Made by a program: the position numbers and the translations under genes. The notes beneath the pieces are model-generated. The model searched no databases and had not been told where the DNA came from. It saw only the letters and a list, made by a program, of their open reading frames with translations. 64,000 bases of DNA from Archangium sp. (GTDB lineage: Bacteria; Myxococcota; Myxococcia; Myxococcales; Myxococcaceae), in the NCBI GenBank assembly GCA_022843845.1, contig JALHMW010000005.1, positions 62,001-126,000 of the forward strand, given 5' to 3'. Shown one piece after another: positions 12,224 to 21,347 of this stretch. Position 1 is the first letter of the stretch, and the number at the start of each line of letters is the position of its first letter.

Positions 12224-13203
12224 AGCTGGTGATCGCTCCCGAGCCCGCGGCGTGGGTCGAGCCGCTGATCGAGTCGCTGCCTCGCGGAGAGACCGTCGTC
12301 TTTGCGCCATGGCGTCAGTCTCCTCGGGCGTGGCGGGTGGCGCGGGGGCTTGCGAGGCGAACGGCGGCCGCCGTCGGGGGTGGTGCCGAGCTCGCGCTGT
12401 CCCTGGAGCTCCGCCGCGCCTTCGACGCGATCGTCTCGACGAAGACGTTCGGCCACGTGACTCACGTCTTCGCGCCGTCGCTCTCGGCGCTGCGGGTGTT
12501 CGCGAAGGCCCGGCATGCCGAGCGGGTGCTGTTGCTCGATCTGCCCCTGCTGCGGCACCTGCACGCCGATCTCGACGCTGCGGCGCTCGCGGTTCCCACG
12601 GCTGCGTTTCTGCAGAACTACCGGGCGAAGGCCGGCCTCGTGGTTCGGCAGGAAGAAGAGCTCGTGCTGGCGAGCCGGGTGCTGGTGACGAGCCGACTGA
12701 CGCGTCAACGGCTCCGAAAGCGCGGCGTGGCGTCGGAGCGACTGGGCGTGCTGCCCATGCCAGCGCGACCTCGGCAGGTGCTGTACGAGCCGACGAGCCC
12801 ACACGTTCTCCTGGCCGGTACGACGGCGTCTCGCTTCGGCCTCGAGGTCGCCCTCGCGGCGATCGAGCAGGTGCCGGGCGAAGTCCTCTGCGCTCGCCGC
12901 GGCCCTGGCTCGAATGAATCGATGCTGCGTCACCCTCGCCTTCGCCTCTTCGAGCACGAGGCACCTGCAGTCCGTGCGGTCATCGCGCCGGCGTGGGTCG
13001 AGTCGTTCTGCGCCGAGACCGGCGCCGCTGCCGCCGCGGGCCTTCCCGTCGTCGCGACCGATCGTGCGTTGGGGTGGCTGGAGCAACACCGGAACGTGAC
13101 GGTGATGGGCTGCGGCGATGTCGAAGGCCTGCGTCACGCCATCGCGACGACGGCTGCCACCTTGACCCAGCCGATGGTCGAGAGTCGCACCTCGAGCGGC
13201 TGA
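12220..13203 (+). CDS. Glycosyltransferase-like protein (GT-B fold, degenerate)
   Basis: The frame is open much further upstream, but the start is set at GTG 12220 because it overlaps the vanW stop by four bases and gives a protein beginning MKLVIAPEPAAWVEPL. The 327 residues have two Rossmann-like halves: an N-terminal half with VFAPSLSALRVFAKA, then a second half beginning near VLLAGTTASRFGLEVAL. Near the end, ETGAAAAAGLPVVATDRALGW resembles the nucleotide-sugar-binding EX7E region of family 4 glycosyltransferases. Substrate and membrane location are unknown. It probably works with the coupled VanW-like protein on the envelope. Confidence 0.6.
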   Translation: MKLVIAPEPAAWVEPLIESLPRGETVVFAPWRQSPRAWRVARGLARRTAAAVGGGAELALSLELRRAFDAIVSTKTFGHVTHVFAPSLSALRVFAKARHAERVLLLDLPLLRHLHADLDAAALAVPTAAFLQNYRAKAGLVVRQEEELVLASRVLVTSRLTRQRLRKRGVASERLGVLPMPARPRQVLYEPTSPHVLLAGTTASRFGLEVALAAIEQVPGEVLCARRGPGSNESMLRHPRLRLFEHEAPAVRAVIAPAWVESFCAETGAAAAAGLPVVATDRALGWLEQHRNVTVMGCGDVEGLRHAIATTAATLTQPMVESRTSSG

Positions 13204-13265
13204 AGAGCTCTTCTCTTCGCCTCAAGCGCGCGATGGCCTGTCGCCGAACGGAACGAGCGCGCCGA

Positions 13266-14441
13266 TCAGGCGACCGCGTGTTCCCTCGGAGCCAGCTGCC
13301 GACGCACGGCCTGCAGGTTCACCGTCGGGAACACCTCGGCCAGCCTCGCGATCGTCGCGCTCAGCTCGACCTTCCGCGCACCCTCGGCGTGCAGCTCCTC
13401 CTCCATCGCGCACACCAGCGCGAGCGCAGTCGCCACGTTCACGCTCGCAGCGGCAGCCGGCGGGCTGTGGTGCAGCGTGACGGCCTCGACGAGGGCCGAG
13501 GGCAGATTCCACAGGCTCAGCAACGCCCCGCCCAGCTCTGCGTGCGACGAGCCCAGGCGCGCGCGCTCCGCGTCTTCTTGCGACTGGGTCGCCATGTCTC
13601 TGCGAATGGCCGCCATGTCGATGGGCAGCCTCGTCGCGATCAAGAGCTGGCCGATGTCCGCGAGAATGCCCGCCGCGAAGGCCGCTTCACCCATCGATGT
13701 TCGGCCGAGCAGCTCCCGCATCGCGCAGGCCCGGGCGAGGGCGCTCATCTGAAGATCCTTCGCGGTCGGCCCGCTCGCCATGCCCTCGAAGACCTCGACC
13801 GTCAGCACGATGTTCTTCAGCGGCTGAATGCCCAGGTACTTCACCGTCTCGCGCACGCTCGACACCCGCCGTGGCAGCCCGAAGTACGCCGAGTTGATGA
13901 TCTTGAGCACGTTGGCGGTGACGGCAGGGTCTCGCTCCACGACGGTCGCCACCTCGTCGAGGGACACGTCGGGGTTCGACGTCAGCTCGGCCAGCTTCTC
14001 GTACGTCACCGGGAGCGCCGGCAATGAGCCGAGCTTCGTGAGCACCAGCTTGACCCGATCGCTCCGCACGAGGCCCAGCACCATCGAGGCCCGCTCGACG
14101 AGATCGAACATCTGGCCGGGAATCAGCGGCTTCTTGAGCACCTGGTGGGCCGTGCGCGCGAGCCGGAGCGCCTGCTCAGGCTTCACGTCGGTGCCGCACA
14201 GCACCGCCCGCACGACCGTCGGCCACTGCTCGCGAACCAGCGCCAGGAACGCCTCGAGCTCGAGCCCGTTCACCTTCGAGTCGCAGATCAGCGCCTCGAC
14301 CGGGTGGAGCGCCAACACGCCCAGCGCCTCGGTGGTGCTGTCGACGAAGTGGGTGGCCCACGCGTTCTGAAACACGCGCAGCGAGCGGCGCAGGCCCTCG
14401 AGGACCTGAACGTCTCCGCTGAGTACCACAACGTGTCGCAC
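13266..14441 (-). CDS. Response-regulator-like receiver plus HDOD domain protein
   Basis: 391 residues. Residues 1-125 look like a receiver domain. The phosphoacceptor position is kept (Asp54 in LICDSKVNG), as is a Lys-Lys-Pro after helix 4, but the N-terminal acidic pair is reduced to one residue (LSGD), so metal binding may be weakened. Residues about 138-330 form an HDOD domain (LPALPVTYEKLAELTSNPD, IINSAYFGLPRRVSSVRE, ILADIGQLL, HAELGGALLSLWNLP), a non-catalytic relative of HD phosphohydrolases found in signalling proteins. The start is the ATG of MRHVVVLSGD. It is last in a minus-strand series after the DUF58 and unknown genes. Confidence 0.85.
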   Translation of the reverse strand: MRHVVVLSGDVQVLEGLRRSLRVFQNAWATHFVDSTTEALGVLALHPVEALICDSKVNGLELEAFLALVREQWPTVVRAVLCGTDVKPEQALRLARTAHQVLKKPLIPGQMFDLVERASMVLGLVRSDRVKLVLTKLGSLPALPVTYEKLAELTSNPDVSLDEVATVVERDPAVTANVLKIINSAYFGLPRRVSSVRETVKYLGIQPLKNIVLTVEVFEGMASGPTAKDLQMSALARACAMRELLGRTSMGEAAFAAGILADIGQLLIATRLPIDMAAIRRDMATQSQEDAERARLGSSHAELGGALLSLWNLPSALVEAVTLHHSPPAAAASVNVATALALVCAMEEELHAEGARKVELSATIARLAEVFPTVNLQAVRRQLAPREHAVA

Positions 14442-14540
14442 CGGTCGTGGTTGAGCAGCCGGTGTGCCGACGCAAACCGGCGAGGATCCGTCAGCCTGAG
14501 GCGGGTCGCCGATGACGGGCGGGGCGCGGGTGACCCGGCC

Positions 14541-15407
14541 TCACGGGGCGGGGCTGCGGCGGCGAAGCTCGGCGTCGATCACCTTCAGCTCGACCTTCAG
14601 GCGCACGAAGTTGTTGAACATGCCGCTCGGCTGCTTCCCGGGGAGCTGGCGAATCTGGTCGCGCAGGCTCTCCATCGTCGAGCCGATCTCCTTGAGCCGG
14701 CGGGTGAGCTCGCCCTCGTCGCTCACCGAGATCACGAACAGCTCGTCGACCTCCAGGCGGCCCTCGAGATCCTTCTCCATCACCTTGAAGGACAGCTTGC
14801 GGGGCTTCTCGAAGCTCAGGACGCGCTGCACGGTGGCGATCACCTTGTGCGCTTCTTCTTCGAAGGTCGCGAGCTCCTTCGCCGCGCGAAGCCGGGCGAA
14901 GTCGGCCACCAGCGAGGGGAAGAGCGGGTCCATGCCCGAGCGGCCGGGGGGCTTCAGGAGCGAGCTCACCCACGCGTCGAGCCCGTCACCACCGGCCTGC
15001 TCGAGCGCCTGCCGAAGCGTCGGCAGCCACGCCCGGCGCAGCTCTTCGAAGGCGACACGCACGTGGTTGGCGTCACCGAGCACCACCCGCAGCGAGGCCC
15101 CGAGCCCCTTGAGGATCTCGTCGTTCGAGAGCACGGCGCGCGGCGTGAAGACGCGATCGCGCCACTTGCCCTGCGAGACCTCGGGCGCCGTCTCACCCGT
15201 GATGATCTTCTGCGGGCCGCTCGGCACCTCGGACAATTGCGGGTGCGAGCTCGAGGGCAGCTTCATGCGGCCGACGAAGGAGTCGGTCGGCGGCGCGTCG
15301 ATGGGCACACCCTTGAGCGCCGGCGTCGACGCGCTGGTGGGCTTCTTCGAGACGAGGCCCGGGGGCACCTTCATCGTCTCGTCGCCAGGCTTCTTGCCGT
15401 CGCTCAT
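14541..15407 (-). CDS. Conserved-looking hypothetical protein (soluble, helical)
   Basis: Not recognised. 288 residues with no signal peptide or membrane helix. The first 75 residues are low-complexity (Pro, Ser, Thr, Lys), as in proteins with disordered leaders. From about 80 on it is mostly helical with many charged residues, including LFVISVSDEGELTRRLKEIG and a closing helix rich in Lys/Glu/Arg (VRLKVELKVIDAELRRR). It lies between the DUF58 gene and the REC-HDOD gene on the same strand with gaps of 85 and 99 bases. The context suggests a regulatory or scaffold role, but nothing in the sequence proves it. Confidence 0.6.
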   Translation of the reverse strand: MSDGKKPGDETMKVPPGLVSKKPTSASTPALKGVPIDAPPTDSFVGRMKLPSSSHPQLSEVPSGPQKIITGETAPEVSQGKWRDRVFTPRAVLSNDEILKGLGASLRVVLGDANHVRVAFEELRRAWLPTLRQALEQAGGDGLDAWVSSLLKPPGRSGMDPLFPSLVADFARLRAAKELATFEEEAHKVIATVQRVLSFEKPRKLSFKVMEKDLEGRLEVDELFVISVSDEGELTRRLKEIGSTMESLRDQIRQLPGKQPSGMFNNFVRLKVELKVIDAELRRRSPAP

Positions 15408-15492
15408 GCGCGGGCGCTCCGCTGGCCGGGTGACGGGTGCATCAGCCCGAGAGTCTGCCTCTGCCGAAGCACGTTGACCACCATTGGGCGCC

Positions 15493-16374
15493 CTACCCGG
15501 CAGCCCGGCGGGCCCGCATGCGGAAGAACTTCTGGAGCGAGCGCGAGTAGTCGGCGCCGGCTGACAGCTCCACCGCGTCGAGCTGCAGCTTCTTGAAGAG
15601 CGTGTCGCGCTTCACCTTGCGCTCCTCCATGAAGCGCTTGAAGCGGCCGCGCACGCGGGGGTCGCTGGTGTCGATGAGGAAACGTGCGCCCGTCTCGGGG
15701 TCTTCGAGATCGGCGAGGCCGAGGTTGGGGAACACCTGCTCGAGCGGGTCGACGATCACGCACGGCACGAGATCGTGCTTCCGGGCGACGATGCGCAGCG
15801 GCTTCTCGTAGTCCTCCGTGAGGAAGTCAGAGACGAGGAAGGCGACCGACTTCCGCTTCGCGACGTGCGTCATGTACGTCAGCGCGACGGTGAGATCGGT
15901 GCCTTTGCCCTGCGGCTTGAACGAGAGGATGTCGCTGATCATCCGCAGCACGTGCGAGCGGCCCTTGCGGGGCGGCACCACCTTCTCGACGCGATCGGAG
16001 AAGAGGATGAGCCCGACGCGATCGTTGTTGGCGATGGCCGAGAAGGCGATCTGCGCGGCGACCTCGGCGGCGATCTCGGCCTTGCTGCGCTCCTTCGAGC
16101 CGAACGACTCCGAGGCCGAGACGTCGACGAGCAGCATCACCGTCAGCTCGCGCTCTTCGGTGAAGACCTTCACGTAGGCGTCGTTCATGCGCGCCGTGAC
16201 GTTCCAGTCGATGGTGCGCACCTCGTCGCCGGGCTGGTACTGCCGCACCTCGGAGAACGCCATGCCCCGGCCCTTGAAGACCGAGTGGTACTGACCGCCG
16301 AGCACGCTGGTGACGGCCTTGCGGGTCGAGATCTCCAGCTTGCGAATGCGCTTGATCAGCTCCTTGGGGAGCAT
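15493..16374 (-). CDS. DUF58 / von Willebrand A-like protein, MoxR partner
   Basis: DUF58 proteins are the usual genomic partners of MoxR ATPases and carry a vWA-like fold. This 293-residue product has the diagnostic block GDEVRTIDWNVTARMNDAYV followed by VKVFTEERELTVMLLVDVSAS, where DVSAS is a MIDAS-like metal site. There is no transmembrane segment, so this is the short soluble form. It starts 16 bases after the moxR stop on the same strand and is surely co-transcribed. The family is thought to help MoxR in chaperone-like assembly of membrane or metal-containing complexes; the client here is unknown. Confidence 0.9.
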   Translation of the reverse strand: MLPKELIKRIRKLEISTRKAVTSVLGGQYHSVFKGRGMAFSEVRQYQPGDEVRTIDWNVTARMNDAYVKVFTEERELTVMLLVDVSASESFGSKERSKAEIAAEVAAQIAFSAIANNDRVGLILFSDRVEKVVPPRKGRSHVLRMISDILSFKPQGKGTDLTVALTYMTHVAKRKSVAFLVSDFLTEDYEKPLRIVARKHDLVPCVIVDPLEQVFPNLGLADLEDPETGARFLIDTSDPRVRGRFKRFMEERKVKRDTLFKKLQLDAVELSAGADYSRSLQKFFRMRARRAAG

Positions 16375-16390
16375 GGCGGCTCCTTGGGGC

Positions 16391-17380
<990 letters not shown>

Positions 17381-17393
17381 GGTGCAGCTTTCG

Positions 17394-18767
17394 TCAGCGC
17401 AGCTGATCGAGCTTGGAGCGCGCGTCGCTCTGCAGCTCGGGCCGCACGTCGGTGGCCGCTGACGAGACGTAGCGCTGGTAATACGTGCGCGCGTCGTCGA
17501 CCCGGTTCATGCCGCGGTAGGCCTCGGCCAGCCCGTAGAGCGGCGAGGAGAGGTTCGAGTCGAGCTTGAGCGCGTACTGGTAGTCGATGGCGGCTTCGGC
17601 GAAGCGGCGCAGGCCGATGAGCGTGCTGCCGCGGGCGATGTAGCCGACCGACAGCGCGGGCTCGAGCTTGAGACAGTCGTTGAGCGACGAGAGCGCCTCG
17701 CCGAACTTGCGCTGGTTGATCAGCTGCACGGCCTGCTCGTAGTACTGGCGGGCCTGCTGGCGCGTGGTGTCCGCAATGGGCCCGGTGCCGGGCTGCTTTC
17801 CGGCTTCCTGAGGCGAGCCGCCCGACGAGGCGAGCTTCTGCTGCGCGCGGGTGATGTTGTCCTGCGCGATCTTCTTCACGTTCGGGTCCTGCGTGAGGCT
17901 GACGACCTGGCTCCACTTCTCGATCGCCTGGCTGTAGTACCCGAGCACCGCGTAGCTGTTGCCGAGCTTGAAGAGGCCCTCGACGTTGTTCGGGTCGGCG
18001 TTCACCGAGTCCTGGTACGAGAACGAGGCCTCGCGGTACTTCTTGTCGGTCATGAAGTCGTCGCCCTCCTTCATCTTGCGGGCGGACAGGGACGGCAGCG
18101 GCTGGCTCGGCAGGTCAGGCTTCGCCGCCGGAGGGGTGGCGGTCGTCGTCGTGGTGGTGGTCGTCGTCGTCGTCGGAGTGGTCGTCTTCGCCGTGTCGGC
18201 CGGCTTCGCAGCGGCAGCCTTCAGCTGGGCGATCGACTCCTTCGCGCGGTCGACGTACTTCTGCTCGGTCGGGCGCGTCTCTTTCTTGATGTACGTCTCG
18301 TAGGCGGTGATGGCCTTCTCGGGCTGGCTCGACTGCTTGTACGACTCCGCGAGGCCATAGAAGCCGTCAGGATCGGCCGGGTCGAGGGCGGTGTACTTCT
18401 CGTAGGCCTTCGCCGCCGTCGCGAAGTCCTGCGTCTTGCGCGACGAGAAGCCCAGGTTGAACCACGCGAGCTTGAGCCCCGGGTCCGCCTCGGTGGCCGC
18501 CTTGAACTGCGCGATCGCCTCCTCGCGCTTGTTCAGCTTGAAGAGCGCGCTGCCCATGCCGTTCATCGCCGCCGCGTAGCCAGGCGTCGCCTTGAGGGCG
18601 TCTTCGTAGGCTTTGACGGCAACGTCGAACGTGCCGCCCTCGAGCGCCTTCTCACCGCGCTCGAACGCCGCCCTGGCCGCAGCCGAAGGCACCGCCGGCG
18701 CCGCGAACGCGACACTCGAGACGACCACCAAGAAAGAAATCATCGACTTGTGGAAGAGCTTCGCCAT
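17394..18767 (-). CDS. Secreted TPR-repeat protein
   Basis: The start is set at the ATG at 18767, which follows a GGAGG by 11 bases and opens with a signal peptide (KSMISFLVVVSSVAFAAPA); an upstream ATG at 18812 would bury it. The 457-residue product has TPR units before and after a low-complexity Thr/Pro segment with a threonine run (around residues 205-225). Examples are AAFERGEKALEGGTFDVAVK, AWFNLGFSSRKTQDFATAAK and SYAVLGYYSQAIEKW. TPRs mediate protein binding; the location should be periplasmic. It is upstream of moxR in the same operon and may play the part BatE plays in other moxR operons (inference). Confidence 0.8.
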   Translation of the reverse strand: MAKLFHKSMISFLVVVSSVAFAAPAVPSAAARAAFERGEKALEGGTFDVAVKAYEDALKATPGYAAAMNGMGSALFKLNKREEAIAQFKAATEADPGLKLAWFNLGFSSRKTQDFATAAKAYEKYTALDPADPDGFYGLAESYKQSSQPEKAITAYETYIKKETRPTEQKYVDRAKESIAQLKAAAAKPADTAKTTTPTTTTTTTTTTTATPPAAKPDLPSQPLPSLSARKMKEGDDFMTDKKYREASFSYQDSVNADPNNVEGLFKLGNSYAVLGYYSQAIEKWSQVVSLTQDPNVKKIAQDNITRAQQKLASSGGSPQEAGKQPGTGPIADTTRQQARQYYEQAVQLINQRKFGEALSSLNDCLKLEPALSVGYIARGSTLIGLRRFAEAAIDYQYALKLDSNLSSPLYGLAEAYRGMNRVDDARTYYQRYVSSAATDVRPELQSDARSKLDQLR

Positions 18768-18816
18768 GTTGTCCAACGCCTCCAGGGCCACCGACGAGCG
18801 CTGAGCTAGCAAAGTT

Positions 18817-18883
18817 CAACGCCAGGTGCGACCTGCGCCTTCCCGATTTCACACCGGGAGGTCTGCAGTTCGCCCTGGCGTTT
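18817..18883 (-). other. Nested hairpin between the S1-domain gene and the TPR gene
   Basis: On the minus strand AACGCCAGG closes on CCTGGCGTT (nine perfect pairs). Inside it GACCT pairs with AGGTC, and inside that CCCG pairs with CGGG around a nine-base loop. The element starts 18 bases after the S1 stop. It has no proper T-run after it (TTGAACTTT), so it may be a terminator, a processing or stability element, or a structured leader of the TPR-moxR operon. Confidence 0.4.
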
Positions 18884-18900
18884 GGGTGTGCGGGACCGAC

Positions 18901-20685
18901 TCAGCCCAGCTTCAGGCTCTTGAACTTGTCGGCGAGCGTGCCGAAGCCGGCCTTGCCCCCGCCCTGCGCGGGCTTCTGAGTGGCCTTCCAGGCGTCGAGA
19001 TCGGCGCGCTCTTCGCTGCGCTGGGCCGCGGTGACCGACAGCTTCACCTTGGAGCCCTCCATCTCGATGACCTCGGCCTTGAGCTCTTTGCCCATGGGGA
19101 AGACGCGCTTGAGGTCCGTCCCGCGCTCGGTGCCCGTCTCGCTCGCCGGGATGAGGCCCGTGCCGCCTTCGAACTCGATGAAGACGCCGAAGGTCTCGAT
19201 GCGAACGACCTTGCCCATGACGACCGAGCCACGGCGCAGCTTGATGACCGGCTTCTTGGGCGCGGCATCGGTCTCGGTGGGAGCCGACGACGCGGGAGCA
19301 GCAGGTGACGCCGAAGCGGCGACACCCTCGCCCACGGGAACGCCGTTCTTCACCAGGCGCAGGCCCATGCGCTTCTCGTCGGGGTCGACCTTCTCGATCT
19401 TGACCTCGACCTCGTCGCCGACACGAACGGCGTCACGCGGGTGCGCGATGCGGCGCTCCGAGAGGGCCGAGACGTGGATGAGGCCGTCGACGCCAGGCAT
19501 CAGCTCGACGAACGCACCGAACTGGGTGAGCCGCGCGATCTTGCCCTTGACCGTCATGCCTTCCTTGAAGGTCTCGAGCGCCTTCTTGAACGGATCGTCG
19601 AGGAGCTTGCGCAGCGACATCGTCAGGCGCTCCTTGCGCTTGGACTTGTCGGGCGAGTTCGGCTCGGCGGCCTCCATGCGGATGATCTCGACCTCGAGCT
19701 CGTCGCCGATCTTCACGACCTCGCTCGGGTGACCGATGCGCACGTGCGACATCTCGCTCACGGGCACCAGGCCCTCGAGCCCGCCGAGATCGACGAACGC
19801 GCCGAAGTTCTGCACCGAGACGACGGTGCCCTTGACGATCTTGCCGACCTCGAGCGACTTGCGCAGCTCGGCGCCCTTCGCCTTGTGCTCTTCCTCGATG
19901 AGGGCGCGGCGCGACAACACGACGTTGCGCTCCTTCACCTCGGTGACGCGGAAGGTGAAGCGCTGCCCGACGAACTCCTCGAGCTTGCCGGGGCGAACGT
20001 CGACCTGCGACGAGGGGCAGAAGGCGCGAACGTCGCCGACCGCGACCTCGAGGCCGCCCTTGTTGACGGCGATGACGAGGCCTTCGACCGGCATGCCCGA
20101 GTGCTTCGCTTCAGCGAGCATCGAGAGCGAGGCCGCGTCCTTCGAGAGGCGGCGCGACAGCACGATGCCCTTGGCGCCGGTCTCGGTGACGTGCGCTTCG
20201 ATCTCGTCGCCGACGCCCGAGCGCAAGATGCCCTCGTCGTCCTTGAGCTCGTCGAGCTCGATCATCGCCTCGAGCTTGCCGATGGTGACGAAGGCCGTCT
20301 GCGCGCCGAGCTGGAAGATCTTGCCGCGCACCTTCTCGCCCACGCGGGGCATCTTGCGCGTCGGGAGGCCGCCGTCCTTGACGTGCTTCTCGAACATCTC
20401 GCCGAAGGACTCCTGCTCGTGCACCTCGTCGGAGACGGACGGGCCCGTGGGGACCACCACCTTCGCCGGAGCCGGGGCCGCAGCCGCGTCACCGTTGGCG
20501 GGAACCGGCGCCGGAGCGTCAGCCTTGCGGGTCTCGACCGGGCCACCCGCCCGCTTCACGACGACCATGGGGCCGCCCTTCCGCTCACCACGCTTGTCGT
20601 CGCGGTCGGTCCGCTCGCGCCCCCCAGCGGGGATGCCCAACATCACGTCACCGAACGTCGCTGCCGGCTTCTTCTGATCGCTCAC
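18901..20685 (-). CDS. S1-domain RNA-binding protein (ribosomal protein S1-like)
   Basis: 594 residues with about 100 residues of disordered leader and then five S1 OB-folds, beginning near GEKVRGKIFQLGAQ, GMPVEGLVIAVNKGG, GKIVKGTVVSVQNFGAFVDL, GMTVKGKIARLTQFGAFVEL and GSVVMGKVVRIETFGVFIEF. Repeats three to five match the RNA-binding consensus best; the first two look like the ribosome-docking type of S1. Classical S1 has six repeats and no such leader, so I call it S1-like; it may be the organism's working S1 or a paralogue. A low-complexity Ala/Pro/Ser linker separates repeats four and five. It probably acts in translation initiation or RNA handling. Confidence 0.85.
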   Translation of the reverse strand: MSDQKKPAATFGDVMLGIPAGGRERTDRDDKRGERKGGPMVVVKRAGGPVETRKADAPAPVPANGDAAAAPAPAKVVVPTGPSVSDEVHEQESFGEMFEKHVKDGGLPTRKMPRVGEKVRGKIFQLGAQTAFVTIGKLEAMIELDELKDDEGILRSGVGDEIEAHVTETGAKGIVLSRRLSKDAASLSMLAEAKHSGMPVEGLVIAVNKGGLEVAVGDVRAFCPSSQVDVRPGKLEEFVGQRFTFRVTEVKERNVVLSRRALIEEEHKAKGAELRKSLEVGKIVKGTVVSVQNFGAFVDLGGLEGLVPVSEMSHVRIGHPSEVVKIGDELEVEIIRMEAAEPNSPDKSKRKERLTMSLRKLLDDPFKKALETFKEGMTVKGKIARLTQFGAFVELMPGVDGLIHVSALSERRIAHPRDAVRVGDEVEVKIEKVDPDEKRMGLRLVKNGVPVGEGVAASASPAAPASSAPTETDAAPKKPVIKLRRGSVVMGKVVRIETFGVFIEFEGGTGLIPASETGTERGTDLKRVFPMGKELKAEVIEMEGSKVKLSVTAAQRSEERADLDAWKATQKPAQGGGKAGFGTLADKFKSLKLG

Positions 20686-20701
20686 ACTGCCCTCGGGATG
20701 A

Positions 20702-20761
20702 GAAAGACCCGGGGGGCCTTACCCAAGGCGGCCATGGGGGGCAAGGGAGGCCGGGGCTTTC
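20702..20761 (-). terminator. Possible terminator of the envelope operon
   Basis: Just after the stop of the 193-residue protein gene, the minus strand reads AAAGCCCCGG, then GGCCT pairing with a later AGGCC, then CCGGGTCTTTC. The outer arms pair with one mismatch and the 3' arm ends in T-rich sequence. The long loop and mismatch make this tentative. Confidence 0.35.
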
Positions 20762-20762
20762 T

Positions 20763-21344
20763 TCAGCGCCCCAACGCCCCGAGGCGCACCCGAACCCGCT
20801 TCCCGGAGGGCACCTCGTCGCGAAAATCGGGCTCTGGCGGCTCCTTCGGCGCTGGCGTCTGGAGCACCTCGAGGCGCACCGGCGACTGATCGGGCGTCAC
20901 CGTCTCGACCTCGAAGTGCATCCCTTCGCTGATCTCATGCGGGTGCTTCACCTCGAGCAGCAGCGCGATCGAGATCCCGGTTCGCGAGACCGAGTCGTCG
21001 CTGCGCAGGTTCAGCTTCGACTCCGTCACCGTGAGCGGCAGCGGAAAGCCCGAGAGGCCCAGCTTGAGCGGCTTCGTCAGGAACGACGAGAGCTTCGACA
21101 GCAGCACGGCCCGCTCGGGCTTCGACAGCACCCCGTCGTGGTTGGCGTCAGCGCCGGCGCGAAGGAGCTCGCACCGCTCCCCCGAGTCGACGTCGAGCAC
21201 CAACAGCCCCGTCACCGTCGTCTTCGTCAGCGTGAAGACGAAGCGCGCATGAAAACCCTCAGGGTGCGCCCAGGCCGTCGCCGCGCTCGAGAGCACGAGG
21301 GCGAGGACGAGGCGCCAGGCTCGACGCCGCGGGAGTCGGGACAC
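20763..21344 (-). CDS. Small secreted protein with EF-hand-like loop
   Basis: Function not recognised. 193 residues with a clear signal peptide (RLVLALVLSSAATAWA, cleavage before HPEGF). An EF-hand-type calcium loop, DANHDGVLSKPE, sits at about 66-77. The rest is beta-rich with a proline-rich tail. The HPEGFHARF N-terminus of the mature protein is the sort of His-containing start seen in some metal-binding secreted proteins, but I cannot assign one. It is the last gene of a four-gene operon, starting three bases after the PHP-lipoprotein stop, and is thus probably a periplasmic accessory of that system. Confidence 0.6.
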   Translation of the reverse strand: MSRLPRRRAWRLVLALVLSSAATAWAHPEGFHARFVFTLTKTTVTGLLVLDVDSGERCELLRAGADANHDGVLSKPERAVLLSKLSSFLTKPLKLGLSGFPLPLTVTESKLNLRSDDSVSRTGISIALLLEVKHPHEISEGMHFEVETVTPDQSPVRLEVLQTPAPKEPPEPDFRDEVPSGKRVRVRLGALGR

Positions 21345-21347
21345 GAC

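Noticed and set aside
18817..18883. Cobalamin or cyclic di-GMP riboswitch
   Set aside because: Isolated pieces such as GAAATCGGGAA recall these classes, but the remaining conserved blocks and helices are missing.
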